A stretch of 50,543 bases of DNA, taken from contig JACRAF010000048.1 of NCBI GenBank assembly GCA_016213505.1, forward strand, positions 1-50,543. Reading direction: 5' to 3'. The position numbers and the translations under genes were made by a program. Shown one piece after another: positions 35,310 through 44,032 of the stretch. The notes below the pieces were generated by a model, which was given only the letters and a program-made list of their open reading frames with translations, was not told the origin of the DNA and made no database searches. The stretch is from Devosia nanyangense (GTDB lineage Bacteria; Pseudomonadota; Alphaproteobacteria; Rhizobiales; Devosiaceae). Positions within the stretch are counted from its first letter, which is position 1, and each line of letters begins with the position of its first letter.

Positions 35310-37322
35310 CTAGCCGTTCTCGAGCCAGCTCAGGTCGGCCGCCGTCAGCTTGAGGCTCAGCGCCTTGATCGAGTCGTCGAGTTCGGCGAGCGTGCGCGGC
35401 CCGATCAGCGGGATCGAGGGGAAGGGCTGGGCCAGCACATAGGCGAGCGCGATGTGAATCGGGCTCGCGCCGAGCTTTTTGGCGAGCTCGATGGCGCGGT
35501 CGCGGCGGGCGAAATTGCTGTCCGAGTACCAGGTGTCGACCAGCTCGGCATTGTCGCGCTTGTCGCGCCCGGCGCGGTCGGTGAAAAAGCCGCGGGCCTG
35601 GCTCGACCACGAGAAGTTCGGGATCTGGTGCTCGGTCAGCCACGCCTTGTACGGCGCATCCGAGGCGGCGATGCAGCCGGCCCAGATCGGGTGGATCATC
35701 TCGGCCAGCGCGAAATTGTTGGAAAGCGCGCCCGGCGCCGTCTTGCCGGTGCGCTTGGCGTAGGCGATGGCCTCGTCCATCCGCTCGCGGCTCCAGTTCG
35801 AGCCGCCAAAGGGGCCGCGAATACGTCCCGCCTTGACCTCGGCATCCATGGCGTCGACGAACTCGCCGACCGGGACGTCGAGATTGTCGCGGTGCATGAA
35901 GTAGATGTCGACATAGTCGGTCTTCAGCCGGTCGAGCGACACCGTGAGCTGCTTGCCGATGACGTCGGGATAGCAGAGCGGGGAATGCGCGCCCTTGCCG
36001 ATGATGACGCTCTCGGCGCGCGTGCCGCGATTGGTGTGCCACTCGCCGAACAGCGCTTCGGTCTTGCCGGCGCCGTAGACGAAGCCGGTGTCGAACAAAT
36101 TGCCGCCCGCCTCGAAGAAGGCATCGAGGAGGATCGCGGCACTGGAGAAGGTGCGGAAATCCTCAAAGCCCAGGGCGACGACCGAGGCGGGCTTGGCGAG
36201 GCCGGGAATGGCGCGCTTGCCGATGCGTGTGCCGCCCTTGGCGAGCGGCCGGCCGCTCAGCGTCGTGGTGCGGCGGGTCGATTTCTCGATCTCGTATTCG
36301 AGCCCGGCGCCGGCGCGCCAAGCGTCGAGGACGCGGGCATTGCCGAGGCTGTCGGCCCAGCTCATGCCGGGCGAAGCGAACTCCTGCCGGCCGGCGCGGA
36401 TGGCGTCGGCGGCGGCATCGGCCTCGAACGAATAGAGGTGAGCCGTGTCGCCGACGCCGTGGGCTTCGCGGGTCCCGTCAGGGCGGACGATGTCGATGGT
36501 GCCCGGCCCGCCGTCGCGATTGCCGCCGGCGAACCAGAAGTCGGGCACCTCGATGCGGCCGGTGGCGCCGTGGATGCGCAGCACATTGTCGAGCTGAACG
36601 AACACCGCGCAGGAAACCTGTGCCAGTATGCCGTTGCCGAATTCGAGCACGGCCGCCGACCATTCGTCGGTGCCGCCCTGCCCCAGATGGGCGGTGCCCA
36701 TGACCTTGACCGGATCGAGGAAGGGTTTGCCCGCGGCGGCGCCGGCGATGACGCGCGACATCGAGACGGGATAGCCGCCGACATCGAGGATGCCGCCGCC
36801 GGCGAGATCGTTGGCGAACAGCCGATGCTCGGGCATGAACTTGCCCATCTGGAAGCCGAAACTCGACTGGATCATCCGCACCTCGCCGATGGCGCCGGAA
36901 ACAATCAGTTCGCCGAGCTTTTTGGTCAGCGGGTGCAGGCGATACATGAAGGCCTCGCCGGCGAAGGTGCCGGCCTTGCGGTGGGCGTGGAGAACCGCAT
37001 CGACCTCGAAGGCGGAGAGCGCAAAGGGCTTTTCGACCAGCACGTGCTTGCCGGCTTCGGCCGCCTTGATGGCCCATTCGGCGTGGCCCGGATGCGGGGT
37101 GGCGATGTAGATGGCGTCGACCCCGGGATCCTTCAGCAGCGCGTCGTAGCCGTCGAGAATGCGCGCGCCGGGGAAGGTTTCGGCGAGGCCGGGCTTCTGC
37201 GGGTTGCGCGTGGCGATGGCGGCCAGGGTGCCGGTTTTCGAATTCTTGACGCCGTCGCGGAACGCCTGGGCGATGCCGCCCGGTCCGAGAATGCCCCAGC
37301 GCAGTTTCCCATCGGTCGTCAT
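35310..37322 (-). CDS. Gfo/Idh/MocA oxidoreductase fused to aldo/keto reductase
   Basis: This is a 670-residue two-domain protein. Residues about 8-330 are a Gfo/Idh/MocA dehydrogenase, with NAD(P)-binding GILGPGGIAQAF, VDAIYIATPHPGHAEWAIKAAEAGKHVLVEKPFA and GGGILDVGGYP. A short linker leads to an aldo/keto reductase domain (about 365-670) with NLFDTGFVYGAGKTE (Asp and Tyr), IIGKGAH (Lys) and DIYFMHRDN (His), the four AKR catalytic residues. The ATG lies at the N-terminus of the first domain. Both halves look active. They may carry out two successive sugar redox steps. The substrate is unknown. Confidence 0.9.
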   Translation of the reverse strand: MTTDGKLRWGILGPGGIAQAFRDGVKNSKTGTLAAIATRNPQKPGLAETFPGARILDGYDALLKDPGVDAIYIATPHPGHAEWAIKAAEAGKHVLVEKPFALSAFEVDAVLHAHRKAGTFAGEAFMYRLHPLTKKLGELIVSGAIGEVRMIQSSFGFQMGKFMPEHRLFANDLAGGGILDVGGYPVSMSRVIAGAAAGKPFLDPVKVMGTAHLGQGGTDEWSAAVLEFGNGILAQVSCAVFVQLDNVLRIHGATGRIEVPDFWFAGGNRDGGPGTIDIVRPDGTREAHGVGDTAHLYSFEADAAADAIRAGRQEFASPGMSWADSLGNARVLDAWRAGAGLEYEIEKSTRRTTTLSGRPLAKGGTRIGKRAIPGLAKPASVVALGFEDFRTFSSAAILLDAFFEAGGNLFDTGFVYGAGKTEALFGEWHTNRGTRAESVIIGKGAHSPLCYPDVIGKQLTVSLDRLKTDYVDIYFMHRDNLDVPVGEFVDAMDAEVKAGRIRGPFGGSNWSRERMDEAIAYAKRTGKTAPGALSNNFALAEMIHPIWAGCIAASDAPYKAWLTEHQIPNFSWSSQARGFFTDRAGRDKRDNAELVDTWYSDSNFARRDRAIELAKKLGASPIHIALAYVLAQPFPSIPLIGPRTLAELDDSIKALSLKLTAADLSWLENG

Positions 37323-37406
37323 CAGGTCAGCTCCTCACCGCGGCTTCGCGCCGCTTCCTGCTTTATGCGCCACTGTTAGCGGAGGGCGTCTGGGGGTGCA
37401 ATATTT

Positions 37407-37422
37407 CAGTAAATATTTACTG
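37407..37422. promoter_or_regulatory. 16-bp perfect palindrome in divergent sugar promoter
   Basis: CAGTAAATATTTACTG lies in the 173-bp region between the oxidoreductase fusion and the PfkB kinase genes. It is a strongly AT-rich island in GC-rich DNA and a good candidate operator for a regulator not seen in this window. Confidence 0.55.
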
Positions 37423-37495
37423 GCCAGACTCGGGTTGAGATAAGCGTCTGGAATCGGAAGGTACGGCATTGTAACGAGGGGTCAATTGGGGGGCC

Positions 37496-38455
37496 ATGTC
37501 CATGTTCGTTGTCGGCGGCGAAAGCCTGATCGATCTCATCAGCAAGCCGATCGGGCCGGATGGCAAGCGCGAGCTGGTCGCCAAGGCCGGCGGCTCGCCG
37601 ATGAACTGCGCCATCGCGCTGGCCAAGCTCGGCGGCGATACGGGCTTTCTCTGCCCGATCAGCCGCGACAGTTTCGGCGATTTCATCCTCGAGCCGCTGA
37701 ATGCGGCGGGAGTGAAGCTGCTGCTCAGGGACCGGGTGCGCGAACCCTCGACGCTGTCGGTGGTGACCGACGACGGCAAGGGCAACCCGCGCTATGCGTT
37801 CTATCGCGAAGCCGACCGGGCGTTCACGCGCGGGGGCCTGATCGCGGCCCTGCCCGCCGACCTCACGCTGTTCCAGATCGGCGGCTTCTGCCCGATCGAG
37901 CCGGCCGATGCGGCGGTGTGGCTCGATGTCGCCCGGGAAGCGGCGCGGCGCGGCGCGACGATTTCGATCGACCCCAACGTGCGGCCGTCGCTCATCGCCG
38001 ACATGGACGCCTATCGCCGCCGGCTCGACGGCTTCCTCGACCTCGCGCATATCGTCAAGGTCTCGGAGGAGGACCTCCACGAACTCGATGCCGGCAAGTC
38101 GCTCGATGCGCATGCCGCTGCACTGCTCGGCCGCCCCAACTGCCGGCTGGTGGTCATCACGCTCGGGGCCGAAGGCTCGCTGGCGTTCTCGGCCGCGGCC
38201 AACGCGCGCTCGAACATTTTTCCGGCGACGCCGGGCGGCGACAATGTCGGGGCCGGCGACACGCTGATGGCTGGGGTGCTCACCTGGCTCGCCGATCACG
38301 GAGCGCTGTCGCCGGCAAAACTCGCCGGGCTCGACGCGAAAGCCCTGGGCGACATGCTGTGGTTCGGCGCGGTGGCGGCCGGCATCAACTGCAGCCGCAT
38401 CGGCGCCAACCCGCCGACTCGGGTGGAAGTCGAGGCGGTGCTTCGGGCGAGATGA
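37496..38455 (+). CDS. PfkB-family carbohydrate kinase (fructokinase-like)
   Basis: This is a 319-residue cytoplasmic sugar kinase. The N-terminal GGESLIDLI and GGSPMNCAIALAKLGGDTGFL, the middle IDPNVRPSL, and the C-terminal GGDNVGAGDTLMAG with the catalytic Asp (PfkB signature 2) are all present. The substrate could be fructose. KDG kinase is another option, since an Eda aldolase is encoded 1.1 kb downstream. It is divergent from the oxidoreductase fusion and may share its operator. Confidence 0.88.
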   Translation: MSMFVVGGESLIDLISKPIGPDGKRELVAKAGGSPMNCAIALAKLGGDTGFLCPISRDSFGDFILEPLNAAGVKLLLRDRVREPSTLSVVTDDGKGNPRYAFYREADRAFTRGGLIAALPADLTLFQIGGFCPIEPADAAVWLDVAREAARRGATISIDPNVRPSLIADMDAYRRRLDGFLDLAHIVKVSEEDLHELDAGKSLDAHAAALLGRPNCRLVVITLGAEGSLAFSAAANARSNIFPATPGGDNVGAGDTLMAGVLTWLADHGALSPAKLAGLDAKALGDMLWFGAVAAGINCSRIGANPPTRVEVEAVLRAR

Positions 38456-38467
38456 TTGCCGTCGGGC

Positions 38468-38490
38468 CCTTCTCCCGCTTGCGGGGAAGG
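38468..38490. repeat. Diverged copy C of the CCTTCTCCC palindrome
   Basis: CCTTCTCCCGC-TT-GCGGGGAAGG forms an imperfect hairpin just after the PfkB gene, followed by GTGTCGCCCCACG. It is related to copies A, B and D but more diverged. Confidence 0.5.
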
Positions 38491-38637
38491 TGTCGCCCCA
38501 CGGGTCGCGTCGCGCCCGAGGGCAGGCTCCGGCGACGGAAGGGGGCGGCCCCGCCGGCTTAATCCCCGATCACCGAAATATTGTTCGGTTGCGGGGGCGC
38601 ATCCCCTCTGCTTTGTTCGCGAAAACGAGGAAACCGC

Positions 38638-39525
38638 ATGCGGCTCTGGCTCTGGGTCATCGGCATCATCGTGGTGATCGGCGCCGGCATCGGCATCTAC
38701 ATGCTGACCCCGGTCACCGGACCGGCGCGCGATCTGACGCTCACCGGCGACGCCGAGCGCGGCGCGTATCTGATCCGGCTGGGCGGCTGCGTCACCTGCC
38801 ACACCGACCCCAAGACCAAGGACGCGCTGCTGGCGGGGCTGCAGAGCGCCGGGCTCAAGACGCCGTTCGGCAACTTCTACCCGCCCAACATCACCTCATC
38901 CAGGAGCGCCGGCATCGGCAACTGGACCTTGGCGCAGTTTTCGCGCGCCATGAGCGATGGCGAGGGACCGCAAGGCCACCTCTATCCGGCATTCCCCTTC
39001 GACGCCTACACCCTGATGAGCGACCAGGAGATCGCCGATCTTTTCGCCGCGCTGCAGGCCGTGCCGGCGATCGACACGCCGTCGCATCCGCATGAGGTCG
39101 GCTTTCCGTTCAACATCCGGCTCGCCATGGCGGGCTGGAAGCATCTGTTCTTCCACCCGCAGCGCTTCGTCGCCGACCCGGCACATTCCGAGCAATGGAA
39201 TCGCGGCAAGTACATCGTCTTCGGGCCGGGCCATTGCGTCACCTGCCACAGTCCGCGCAACCTGCTGGGCGGCATCGATGCCGGCGCCGAGCTCACCGGC
39301 AACCCCGCCGGCGGCACCGGTGGCAAGGCGCCGTCACTGCTCAAGGACGCGCTCGCCAGGCACGAATACGACGCCGCCGCGCTGGCCGAGACGCTGAGCG
39401 ACGGCTTCACTCCCGGCTTCGATACGCTGGGTGGCGCCATGGGCGAAGTGGTCGCCGACGAGACCTCGCAATGGACCGAGGCCGACCGCGCCGCGGTGGC
39501 GGCGTATCTGATGGGCGCGGAGTAG
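38638..39525 (+). CDS. Membrane-anchored di-haem cytochrome c
   Basis: This is a 295-residue protein. A short N-terminal helix (about 3-21: LWLWVIGIIVVIGAGIGIYML) anchors it. Two haem c sites, C51-VTCH and C200-VTCHS (both CxxCH), are present, each followed by the usual Met region (for example LYPAFPF and PGFDTLGGAM). The two cytochrome c domains resemble subunits of membrane dehydrogenases for alcohols or sugars. The ATG at 38638 is supported by GAGG 8 nt upstream. No catalytic partner is adjacent. Confidence 0.9.
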   Translation: MRLWLWVIGIIVVIGAGIGIYMLTPVTGPARDLTLTGDAERGAYLIRLGGCVTCHTDPKTKDALLAGLQSAGLKTPFGNFYPPNITSSRSAGIGNWTLAQFSRAMSDGEGPQGHLYPAFPFDAYTLMSDQEIADLFAALQAVPAIDTPSHPHEVGFPFNIRLAMAGWKHLFFHPQRFVADPAHSEQWNRGKYIVFGPGHCVTCHSPRNLLGGIDAGAELTGNPAGGTGGKAPSLLKDALARHEYDAAALAETLSDGFTPGFDTLGGAMGEVVADETSQWTEADRAAVAAYLMGAE

Positions 39526-39602
39526 GTTTGGGGTTCCGTTTCGCGCTTGATCCCCACCGCGCAACCTCCTAACTCACTGCCATCCGCCTCACGGAGGTTC
39601 TT

Positions 39603-40244
39603 ATGCCGCAAGATGTCGCCGCGCTCCGCGCCACCCTCAGCCTCGCGCCGGTCATTCCGGTGATCATCCTCGACGATGTGAGCAAGGCCCGGCCGCTGGC
39701 CGAGGCGCTGGTGGCGGGCGGCTTGCCGGTGCTCGAGGTGACGCTGAGGACCGCGCACGCGCTGCAGGTGATCGAGGAGATGGCCAAGGTTGCGGGCGCC
39801 GTGGTCGGCTCGGGCACGGTGCGTTCGCCGCTGCAGATGGGCCATTCGGTCGATGCCGGGGCGACCTTCATGGTCTCGCCTGGCGCTTCCCCGCGGCTGC
39901 TCGAAGCGGCGGACGGGTTCTCGATCCCGCTGCTCCCCGGCATCGGCACGCCGACCGAGGCGATGACCGCGTCCGAGCACGGCTACAACTTCCTCAAATT
40001 CTTTCCCGCCGAGGCGCTGGGCGGCGCGCCGGTGCTCAAGGCCTATGCCTCGCCGCTCAGCGACATAATGTTCTGCCCGACCGGCGGCATCACGCTCGAA
40101 AAGGCCAAGGTCTATCTCGCGCTGCCCAACGTCATCTGCGTCGGCGGCTCCTGGATCATGCCGCAGGACGCCATCGAGGCGGGCGACTGGAAACGCATCG
40201 AGGGGCTGGCGCGCGAAGCGGCGGCACTACGGAAAGCGGCGTAG
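39603..40244 (+). CDS. eda: 2-keto-3-deoxy-6-phosphogluconate aldolase
   Basis: This 213-residue enzyme of the Entner-Doudoroff pathway splits KDPG into pyruvate and glyceraldehyde 3-phosphate. Family residues are intact: Glu45 and Arg49 in LEVTLRT and the Schiff-base Lys132 in NFLKFFPAE, with GGITLEK and GGSWIMP near the end. A ribosome site, GGAGG, precedes the ATG. It overlaps modA by one base (TAGTG). Confidence 0.95.
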   Translation: MPQDVAALRATLSLAPVIPVIILDDVSKARPLAEALVAGGLPVLEVTLRTAHALQVIEEMAKVAGAVVGSGTVRSPLQMGHSVDAGATFMVSPGASPRLLEAADGFSIPLLPGIGTPTEAMTASEHGYNFLKFFPAEALGGAPVLKAYASPLSDIMFCPTGGITLEKAKVYLALPNVICVGGSWIMPQDAIEAGDWKRIEGLAREAAALRKAA

Positions 40245-40987
40245 TGGTCGGGGCGCGCGGGATCGGCGCTCTCGCCGTCCTGCTTTTGTCGGCGCTTCCC
40301 GCCCATGCCGCATTGGTCCGCGCCGCGGTCGCCGCCAACTTCACCAAAGTCGCGACCGAGCTGGCGGCAAGATTCCAGGCGGCGACCGGCAATGAGGTGA
40401 GGCTCAGCTTCGGCGCCACCGGGGCGCTCTATGCGCAGATCACCCAGGGGGCGCCATTCGACGCGCTCCTCAGTGCCGACGACAGGCGGACCGCCACCGC
40501 GATCGCCGAGGGCCTCGGCGTCCCTGGTACCGAGTTCACCTACGCGGTGGGCCGGCTCGCGCTCTATTCGCCGCTGTTCGACCTGACCGATGGCGAGGCC
40601 GTACTCCGGGCCGGCGATTTCCAGCACATCGCTATCGCCGATCCGAAGACGGCGCCCTATGGCGCGGCAGCAATGGCGATGCTGGAAAAATTCGGCCTGA
40701 CCGAAGGGGCGGCGCCCAGGATCGTCACCGGCGAGAGCATCAGCCAGGCCCTTGCGTTCGTCGAATCGGGCAGCGCCGAACTCGGCTTGGTGGCGCTGAG
40801 CCAGGTGGTGGACAAGCCCGCAACACAAATCTGGCTCGTCCCGCCGGAGAACTATCCGGCGATCCGGCAGAACGCCGTGCTGCTGAAGGCGGGCGAGACC
40901 AACGAGGCCGCCCGGGCCTTCCTCGATTATCTGAGGGGCGACGCGGCGATCGCAGTTATCAAGGCGGCCGGTTACACGCTAGAATGA
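40244..40987 (+). CDS. modA: Molybdate-binding periplasmic protein
   Basis: This is a 247-residue substrate-binding protein. Residues 1-22 form a signal peptide ending PAHAA. The mature protein has [35 protein letters not shown] and [15 protein letters not shown], the ModA text that binds the oxyanion through main-chain NH groups. The start is GTG, overlapping the eda stop by one base. It is followed 4 bp later by modB. The ATP-binding subunit is absent. Confidence 0.93.
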   Translation: MVGARGIGALAVLLLSALPAHAALVRAAVAANFTKVATELAARFQAATGNEVRLSFGATGALYAQITQGAPFDALLSADDRRTATAIAEGLGVPGTEFTYAVGRLALYSPLFDLTDGEAVLRAGDFQHIAIADPKTAPYGAAAMAMLEKFGLTEGAAPRIVTGESISQALAFVESGSAELGLVALSQVVDKPATQIWLVPPENYPAIRQNAVLLKAGETNEAARAFLDYLRGDAAIAVIKAAGYTLE

Positions 40988-40991
40988 CCCT

Positions 40992-41675
40992 ATGCCGACC
41001 CTCGCCGAGATCGCCTCGCCCATTGCCCTGACGGCCGCGCTGGCGAGCGTCACCACGATCCTCCTGTTGCTGATCGGCACGCCGATCGCCTGGTGGCTGG
41101 CGCGGACGAAAGTGCGCTGGCGCGAGCCGGTGGCGGCGCTGGTGGCGTTGCCGCTGGTGCTGCCGCCGACAGTGATCGGCTTCTACCTGCTGATCGCGCT
41201 CGGGCCCTACGGGCCGGGCGGCGCGCTGGCGTCGCTATGGGGCGCGCGGACGCTGGCCTTCTCGTTCGAGGGGCTGGTGATTGGCTCGATCGCTTATTCG
41301 CTGCCCTTCATGGTGCAGCCGCTGCGCGTCGCCTTCGAGGCGCTGGGCGAGGAGCCGATCGAGGCGGCCGCGACGCTCGGCGCCGGGCCCTGGCAGACCT
41401 TTGCGCGGGTCGCCGCGCCGCTCGCCCGCACCGGCTTTTTCACCGGCGCGATCCTCACCTTCGCCCACACCGTTGGCGAGTTCGGCGTGGTGCTGATGAT
41501 CGGCGGCAACATCCCGGGCGAGACCAAAGTGCTGTCGATCGCCATCTACGATCTGGTCGAGCGCGGCGACTGGGCGAGCGCGCACTGGCTGTCGCTGGGC
41601 ATGGTGGTGTTCGCCTTCGTCGTGGTCTCGGCGATGATGCTGATCGACCGAAGGTATGGGCGGGTCACGGGGTAG
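40992..41675 (+). CDS. modB: Molybdate ABC transporter permease
   Basis: This 227-residue inner-membrane permease has about six hydrophobic helices. Typical text includes [36 protein letters not shown] and the EAA-type loop [25 protein letters not shown], which contacts the ATPase. It is 4 bp after modA. modC should follow but is not here. Another ATPase would be needed for transport. Confidence 0.93.
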   Translation: MPTLAEIASPIALTAALASVTTILLLLIGTPIAWWLARTKVRWREPVAALVALPLVLPPTVIGFYLLIALGPYGPGGALASLWGARTLAFSFEGLVIGSIAYSLPFMVQPLRVAFEALGEEPIEAAATLGAGPWQTFARVAAPLARTGFFTGAILTFAHTVGEFGVVLMIGGNIPGETKVLSIAIYDLVERGDWASAHWLSLGMVVFAFVVVSAMMLIDRRYGRVTG

Positions 41676-41791
41676 AACCGGCGATAGGCGGCGGCGGCCT
41701 CTTGCTCGAAAACTTCGAAGGTGGCACCTACCGTTGCCCCGGTCCGGGCAAGCGCCGTCTGGTGCCAACCTCCACTCCGAAAGCAGTCCTC

Positions 41792-42178
41792 GTGTCAGCC
41801 AAAATCGTTCTGCCGGAAGCCGGCCTGTTGAAACTGGTCCCCATCCCCGGCAAGGGCCGGGGAGTCATCGCCACCCGTCCGATCCGCCGCGGCAAGCTGG
41901 TGGAAGCCTCACCCGTGGTCCGCATGACCAGGCGCGACCGGCTCGACCGCTCGACGGTGCTCAGCCACTACCCGTTCGAATGGAATGAGCCGCCCTATGT
42001 GCAGGCCTTCCCCCTGGGCTTCGCCGGGCTCCTCAATCACTCCGACACCCCGAACTGCCGGATCGTCACGGACGTCGAAGGCGAGGTGCTGTGCACCTAC
42101 ACGATCAGGGCCATCGAGGCCGGAGCGGAACTGACCTGGAACTATGGCATCGACCCGTGGTTCGAGGTCGCGACCTGA
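41792..42178 (+). CDS. SET-domain protein (putative lysine methyltransferase)
   Basis: This is a small protein of about 128 residues made of one SET domain. The start of the fold reads PIPGKGRGVIATRPIRRGKLVE (about 17-38). The cofactor-binding motif NHSDTPNC is at 82-89 and the catalytic-type segment ELTWNYG at 113-119 (a Tyr follows as expected). SET proteins methylate lysine side chains with S-adenosylmethionine. Bacterial ones are less common and their targets are mostly unknown. A GTG at 41792 is used, but no strong ribosome site is seen, so the start is uncertain. It lies after modB with a 116-bp gap. Confidence 0.8.
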   Translation: MSAKIVLPEAGLLKLVPIPGKGRGVIATRPIRRGKLVEASPVVRMTRRDRLDRSTVLSHYPFEWNEPPYVQAFPLGFAGLLNHSDTPNCRIVTDVEGEVLCTYTIRAIEAGAELTWNYGIDPWFEVAT

Positions 42179-42287
42179 CGATGCAGACCCACTCACGAAA
42201 CTGCGACTCCAGCACGTCCTCGACGCACCGATCAGAATGAGACTCCAGGACACAGAGAGGTCGCGTTTGAGCGTGCCGATGCCCGGT

Positions 42288-42506
42288 TCACGCCGCCCGG
42301 CGCGGCCTCAGCCGACGCACCTTCGCCGTCTCGAGCGGCTCGCGGAACGCCGTGCGCGGGGTAGCGCCGCCGCGCGCATCGGCCGACCAGTCGTCTTCGA
42401 CGAAGACGAGCGAGTTGGTCCGCGGGTCGTAGCGGATATCGAGGCGCTGGCCGCTGGTGGCGCGCGCCATCAGGTGGTTGGTCGTCCGGGTTACGATCGC
42501 TGACAT
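42288..42506 (-). CDS. Small hypothetical protein, 72 aa
   Basis: This is a short soluble protein: MSAIVTRTTNHLMARATSG, then RLDIRYDPRTNSLVFVEDDW, then an Arg-rich basic tail. The ATG at 42506 has GGAG 6 nt upstream, which decides the start. I do not recognise the family. It is convergent with the SET-domain gene and is not clearly in an operon. Confidence 0.6.
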   Translation of the reverse strand: MSAIVTRTTNHLMARATSGQRLDIRYDPRTNSLVFVEDDWSADARGGATPRTAFREPLETAKVRRLRPRRAA

Positions 42507-42653
42507 GGCAATCTCCGCTGTGGTCACCAATCATTAACCAAGACGCTTGGCCGCAGCGTGACCCTTGGCAGGCACAATTGTGACAGCCCAATGGCTTGAA
42601 TGTGCAGAGAGTTTTGACCTCCGCGACGGCCGAACGGCGGCCCGACCGCCGAA

Positions 42654-42932
42654 TCACGCCGTCGGCAGCGTCCGGAAGCTGAGCCCCATCGGCTCCGACG
42701 CCGGCTCGGACTCGACCCGGGTCACCCGCGAGGCATGCGGCCCTTGCCAGAAATAGGCGAGCATCTCTTCGACCATCGCGTTCTCGCCCGAAATCAGCGC
42801 TTCGACCGAGCCGTCGCGGCGGTTGCGCACCCAGCCCGAGAGCCCGCGCGCGCGCGCCGCCGCTTCCGTCCAGGCACGGAACCCGACGCCCTGCACCTCG
42901 CCCGAAATCCTGACCTGCAGCGTCCGCGTCAT
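42654..42932 (-). CDS. acyP: Acylphosphatase
   Basis: This 92-residue enzyme hydrolyses acyl phosphates. The signature GEVQGVGFRAWTEAAARARGLSGWVRNRRDGSVEA includes catalytic Arg19 and Asn37 and is complete. The length is normal. It lies 43 bp downstream of an aldo/keto reductase gene on the same strand. Confidence 0.93.
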   Translation of the reverse strand: MTRTLQVRISGEVQGVGFRAWTEAAARARGLSGWVRNRRDGSVEALISGENAMVEEMLAYFWQGPHASRVTRVESEPASEPMGLSFRTLPTA

Positions 42933-42975
42933 TCCTCGCGGCTCTGGCGCGGCGGTGCGCCGATCGGCCGCCGCA

Positions 42976-44007
42976 TCAGCGCCGGCCTTCCATCTTGCGC
43001 TGGCGCTGGTTCGTGCCGCCCGGACCGTAGGGATAGTCGCCGATCGGCGGCGCGCTGGCGTCGCTGAGCCCGGCCATCTCGTCGGGCGTGAGCTTCAGCG
43101 CGTCGGCCTTCATGTTCTGCTGCAGTTGCTCGACCGTACGTGCCCCGAGGATCACCGAGGTCACCGCCGGGCGCGCCGCCACCCAGGCCAGCGCCACCTC
43201 GGCCATGCTGATGCCTCGCCCCTTGGCCACCCGCTCCACCGCCTCGATGATCCGCCACGTCCGCTCGTCCGAGTTGCGCGGGCCATAGGCTTCCTGCCCG
43301 CGATTGGGGTTCTCGCCGAGCCGCGTCGCCCCCGTCGGATCGCTGTTGCGCTTGTATTTGCCCGACAGCCACCCGCCACCGAGCGGCGACCACGGCATCA
43401 GCCCCATGCCGGCATCGAGGCAGGCCGGCACGATCTCGAACTCGATATCGCGCACCAGCAAATTGTAGTGCGGCTGCAGCGTCACCGGCGCGGCATAGCC
43501 CTGGGCCCTCGCGATCGGCACCGCCTTGGCGACGTGCCAGCCCAGATAGTTGGAGAACCCGTAATACGAAATCTTGCCATCCCGCACCGCGTCGTCGAGA
43601 AAGCGCAGCGTTTCCTCGATCGGCGTCAGCGCGTCCCACGCGTGCATCTGGTAGAGGTCGACATGCTCGACCCCGAGCCGGGCGAGGGAGGCATCGAGCG
43701 CCTCGCGCAGGTGCCGCCGCGACAGGCCGAGATCGTTGGGCCCGTCGCCCATCGCGAACCGCCCCTTGGTGGCGATAACCATCTGCTTGGCCTCGGTCGG
43801 CCGCGCCTTGAGCCAGCGCCCGATGATCTCCTCGGACACGCCCGCCGAATAGACGTCCGCCGTATCGAGAAAATTGCCGCCCGCCTTGGCATAGGCATCC
43901 ATCAGCGCGAACGACGTCGCCTCGTCGGCCTCCGCCCCGAAGGTCATCGTGCCGAGGCACCACGCCGTAACGATCGTTCCGCTGTTGCCGAGCCTGCGAT
44001 AATCCAT
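42976..44007 (-). CDS. Aldo/keto reductase
   Basis: This is a 343-residue NADP(H)-dependent (beta/alpha)8-barrel. The AKR tetrad is complete: Asp48, Tyr53, Lys81 and His122 (LDTADVYSAG, ATKGRF, DLYQMH). It ends with a short basic tail. The ATG at 44007 starts at the usual MDYRRLGNSG. It lies 25 bp downstream of the UxaA-type gene in the same direction, so it should be in the same transcript and may be the sugar dehydrogenase step of the sugar-acid pathway. The substrate is unproven. Confidence 0.9.
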   Translation of the reverse strand: MDYRRLGNSGTIVTAWCLGTMTFGAEADEATSFALMDAYAKAGGNFLDTADVYSAGVSEEIIGRWLKARPTEAKQMVIATKGRFAMGDGPNDLGLSRRHLREALDASLARLGVEHVDLYQMHAWDALTPIEETLRFLDDAVRDGKISYYGFSNYLGWHVAKAVPIARAQGYAAPVTLQPHYNLLVRDIEFEIVPACLDAGMGLMPWSPLGGGWLSGKYKRNSDPTGATRLGENPNRGQEAYGPRNSDERTWRIIEAVERVAKGRGISMAEVALAWVAARPAVTSVILGARTVEQLQQNMKADALKLTPDEMAGLSDASAPPIGDYPYGPGGTNQRQRKMEGRR

Positions 44008-44032
44008 AACGCGGTTCCTCTTGCCTGGATCG

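Noticed and set aside
41676..41791. Possible modC remnant after modB
   Set aside because: No Walker A, signature or other ABC ATPase text was found on either strand in this gap.
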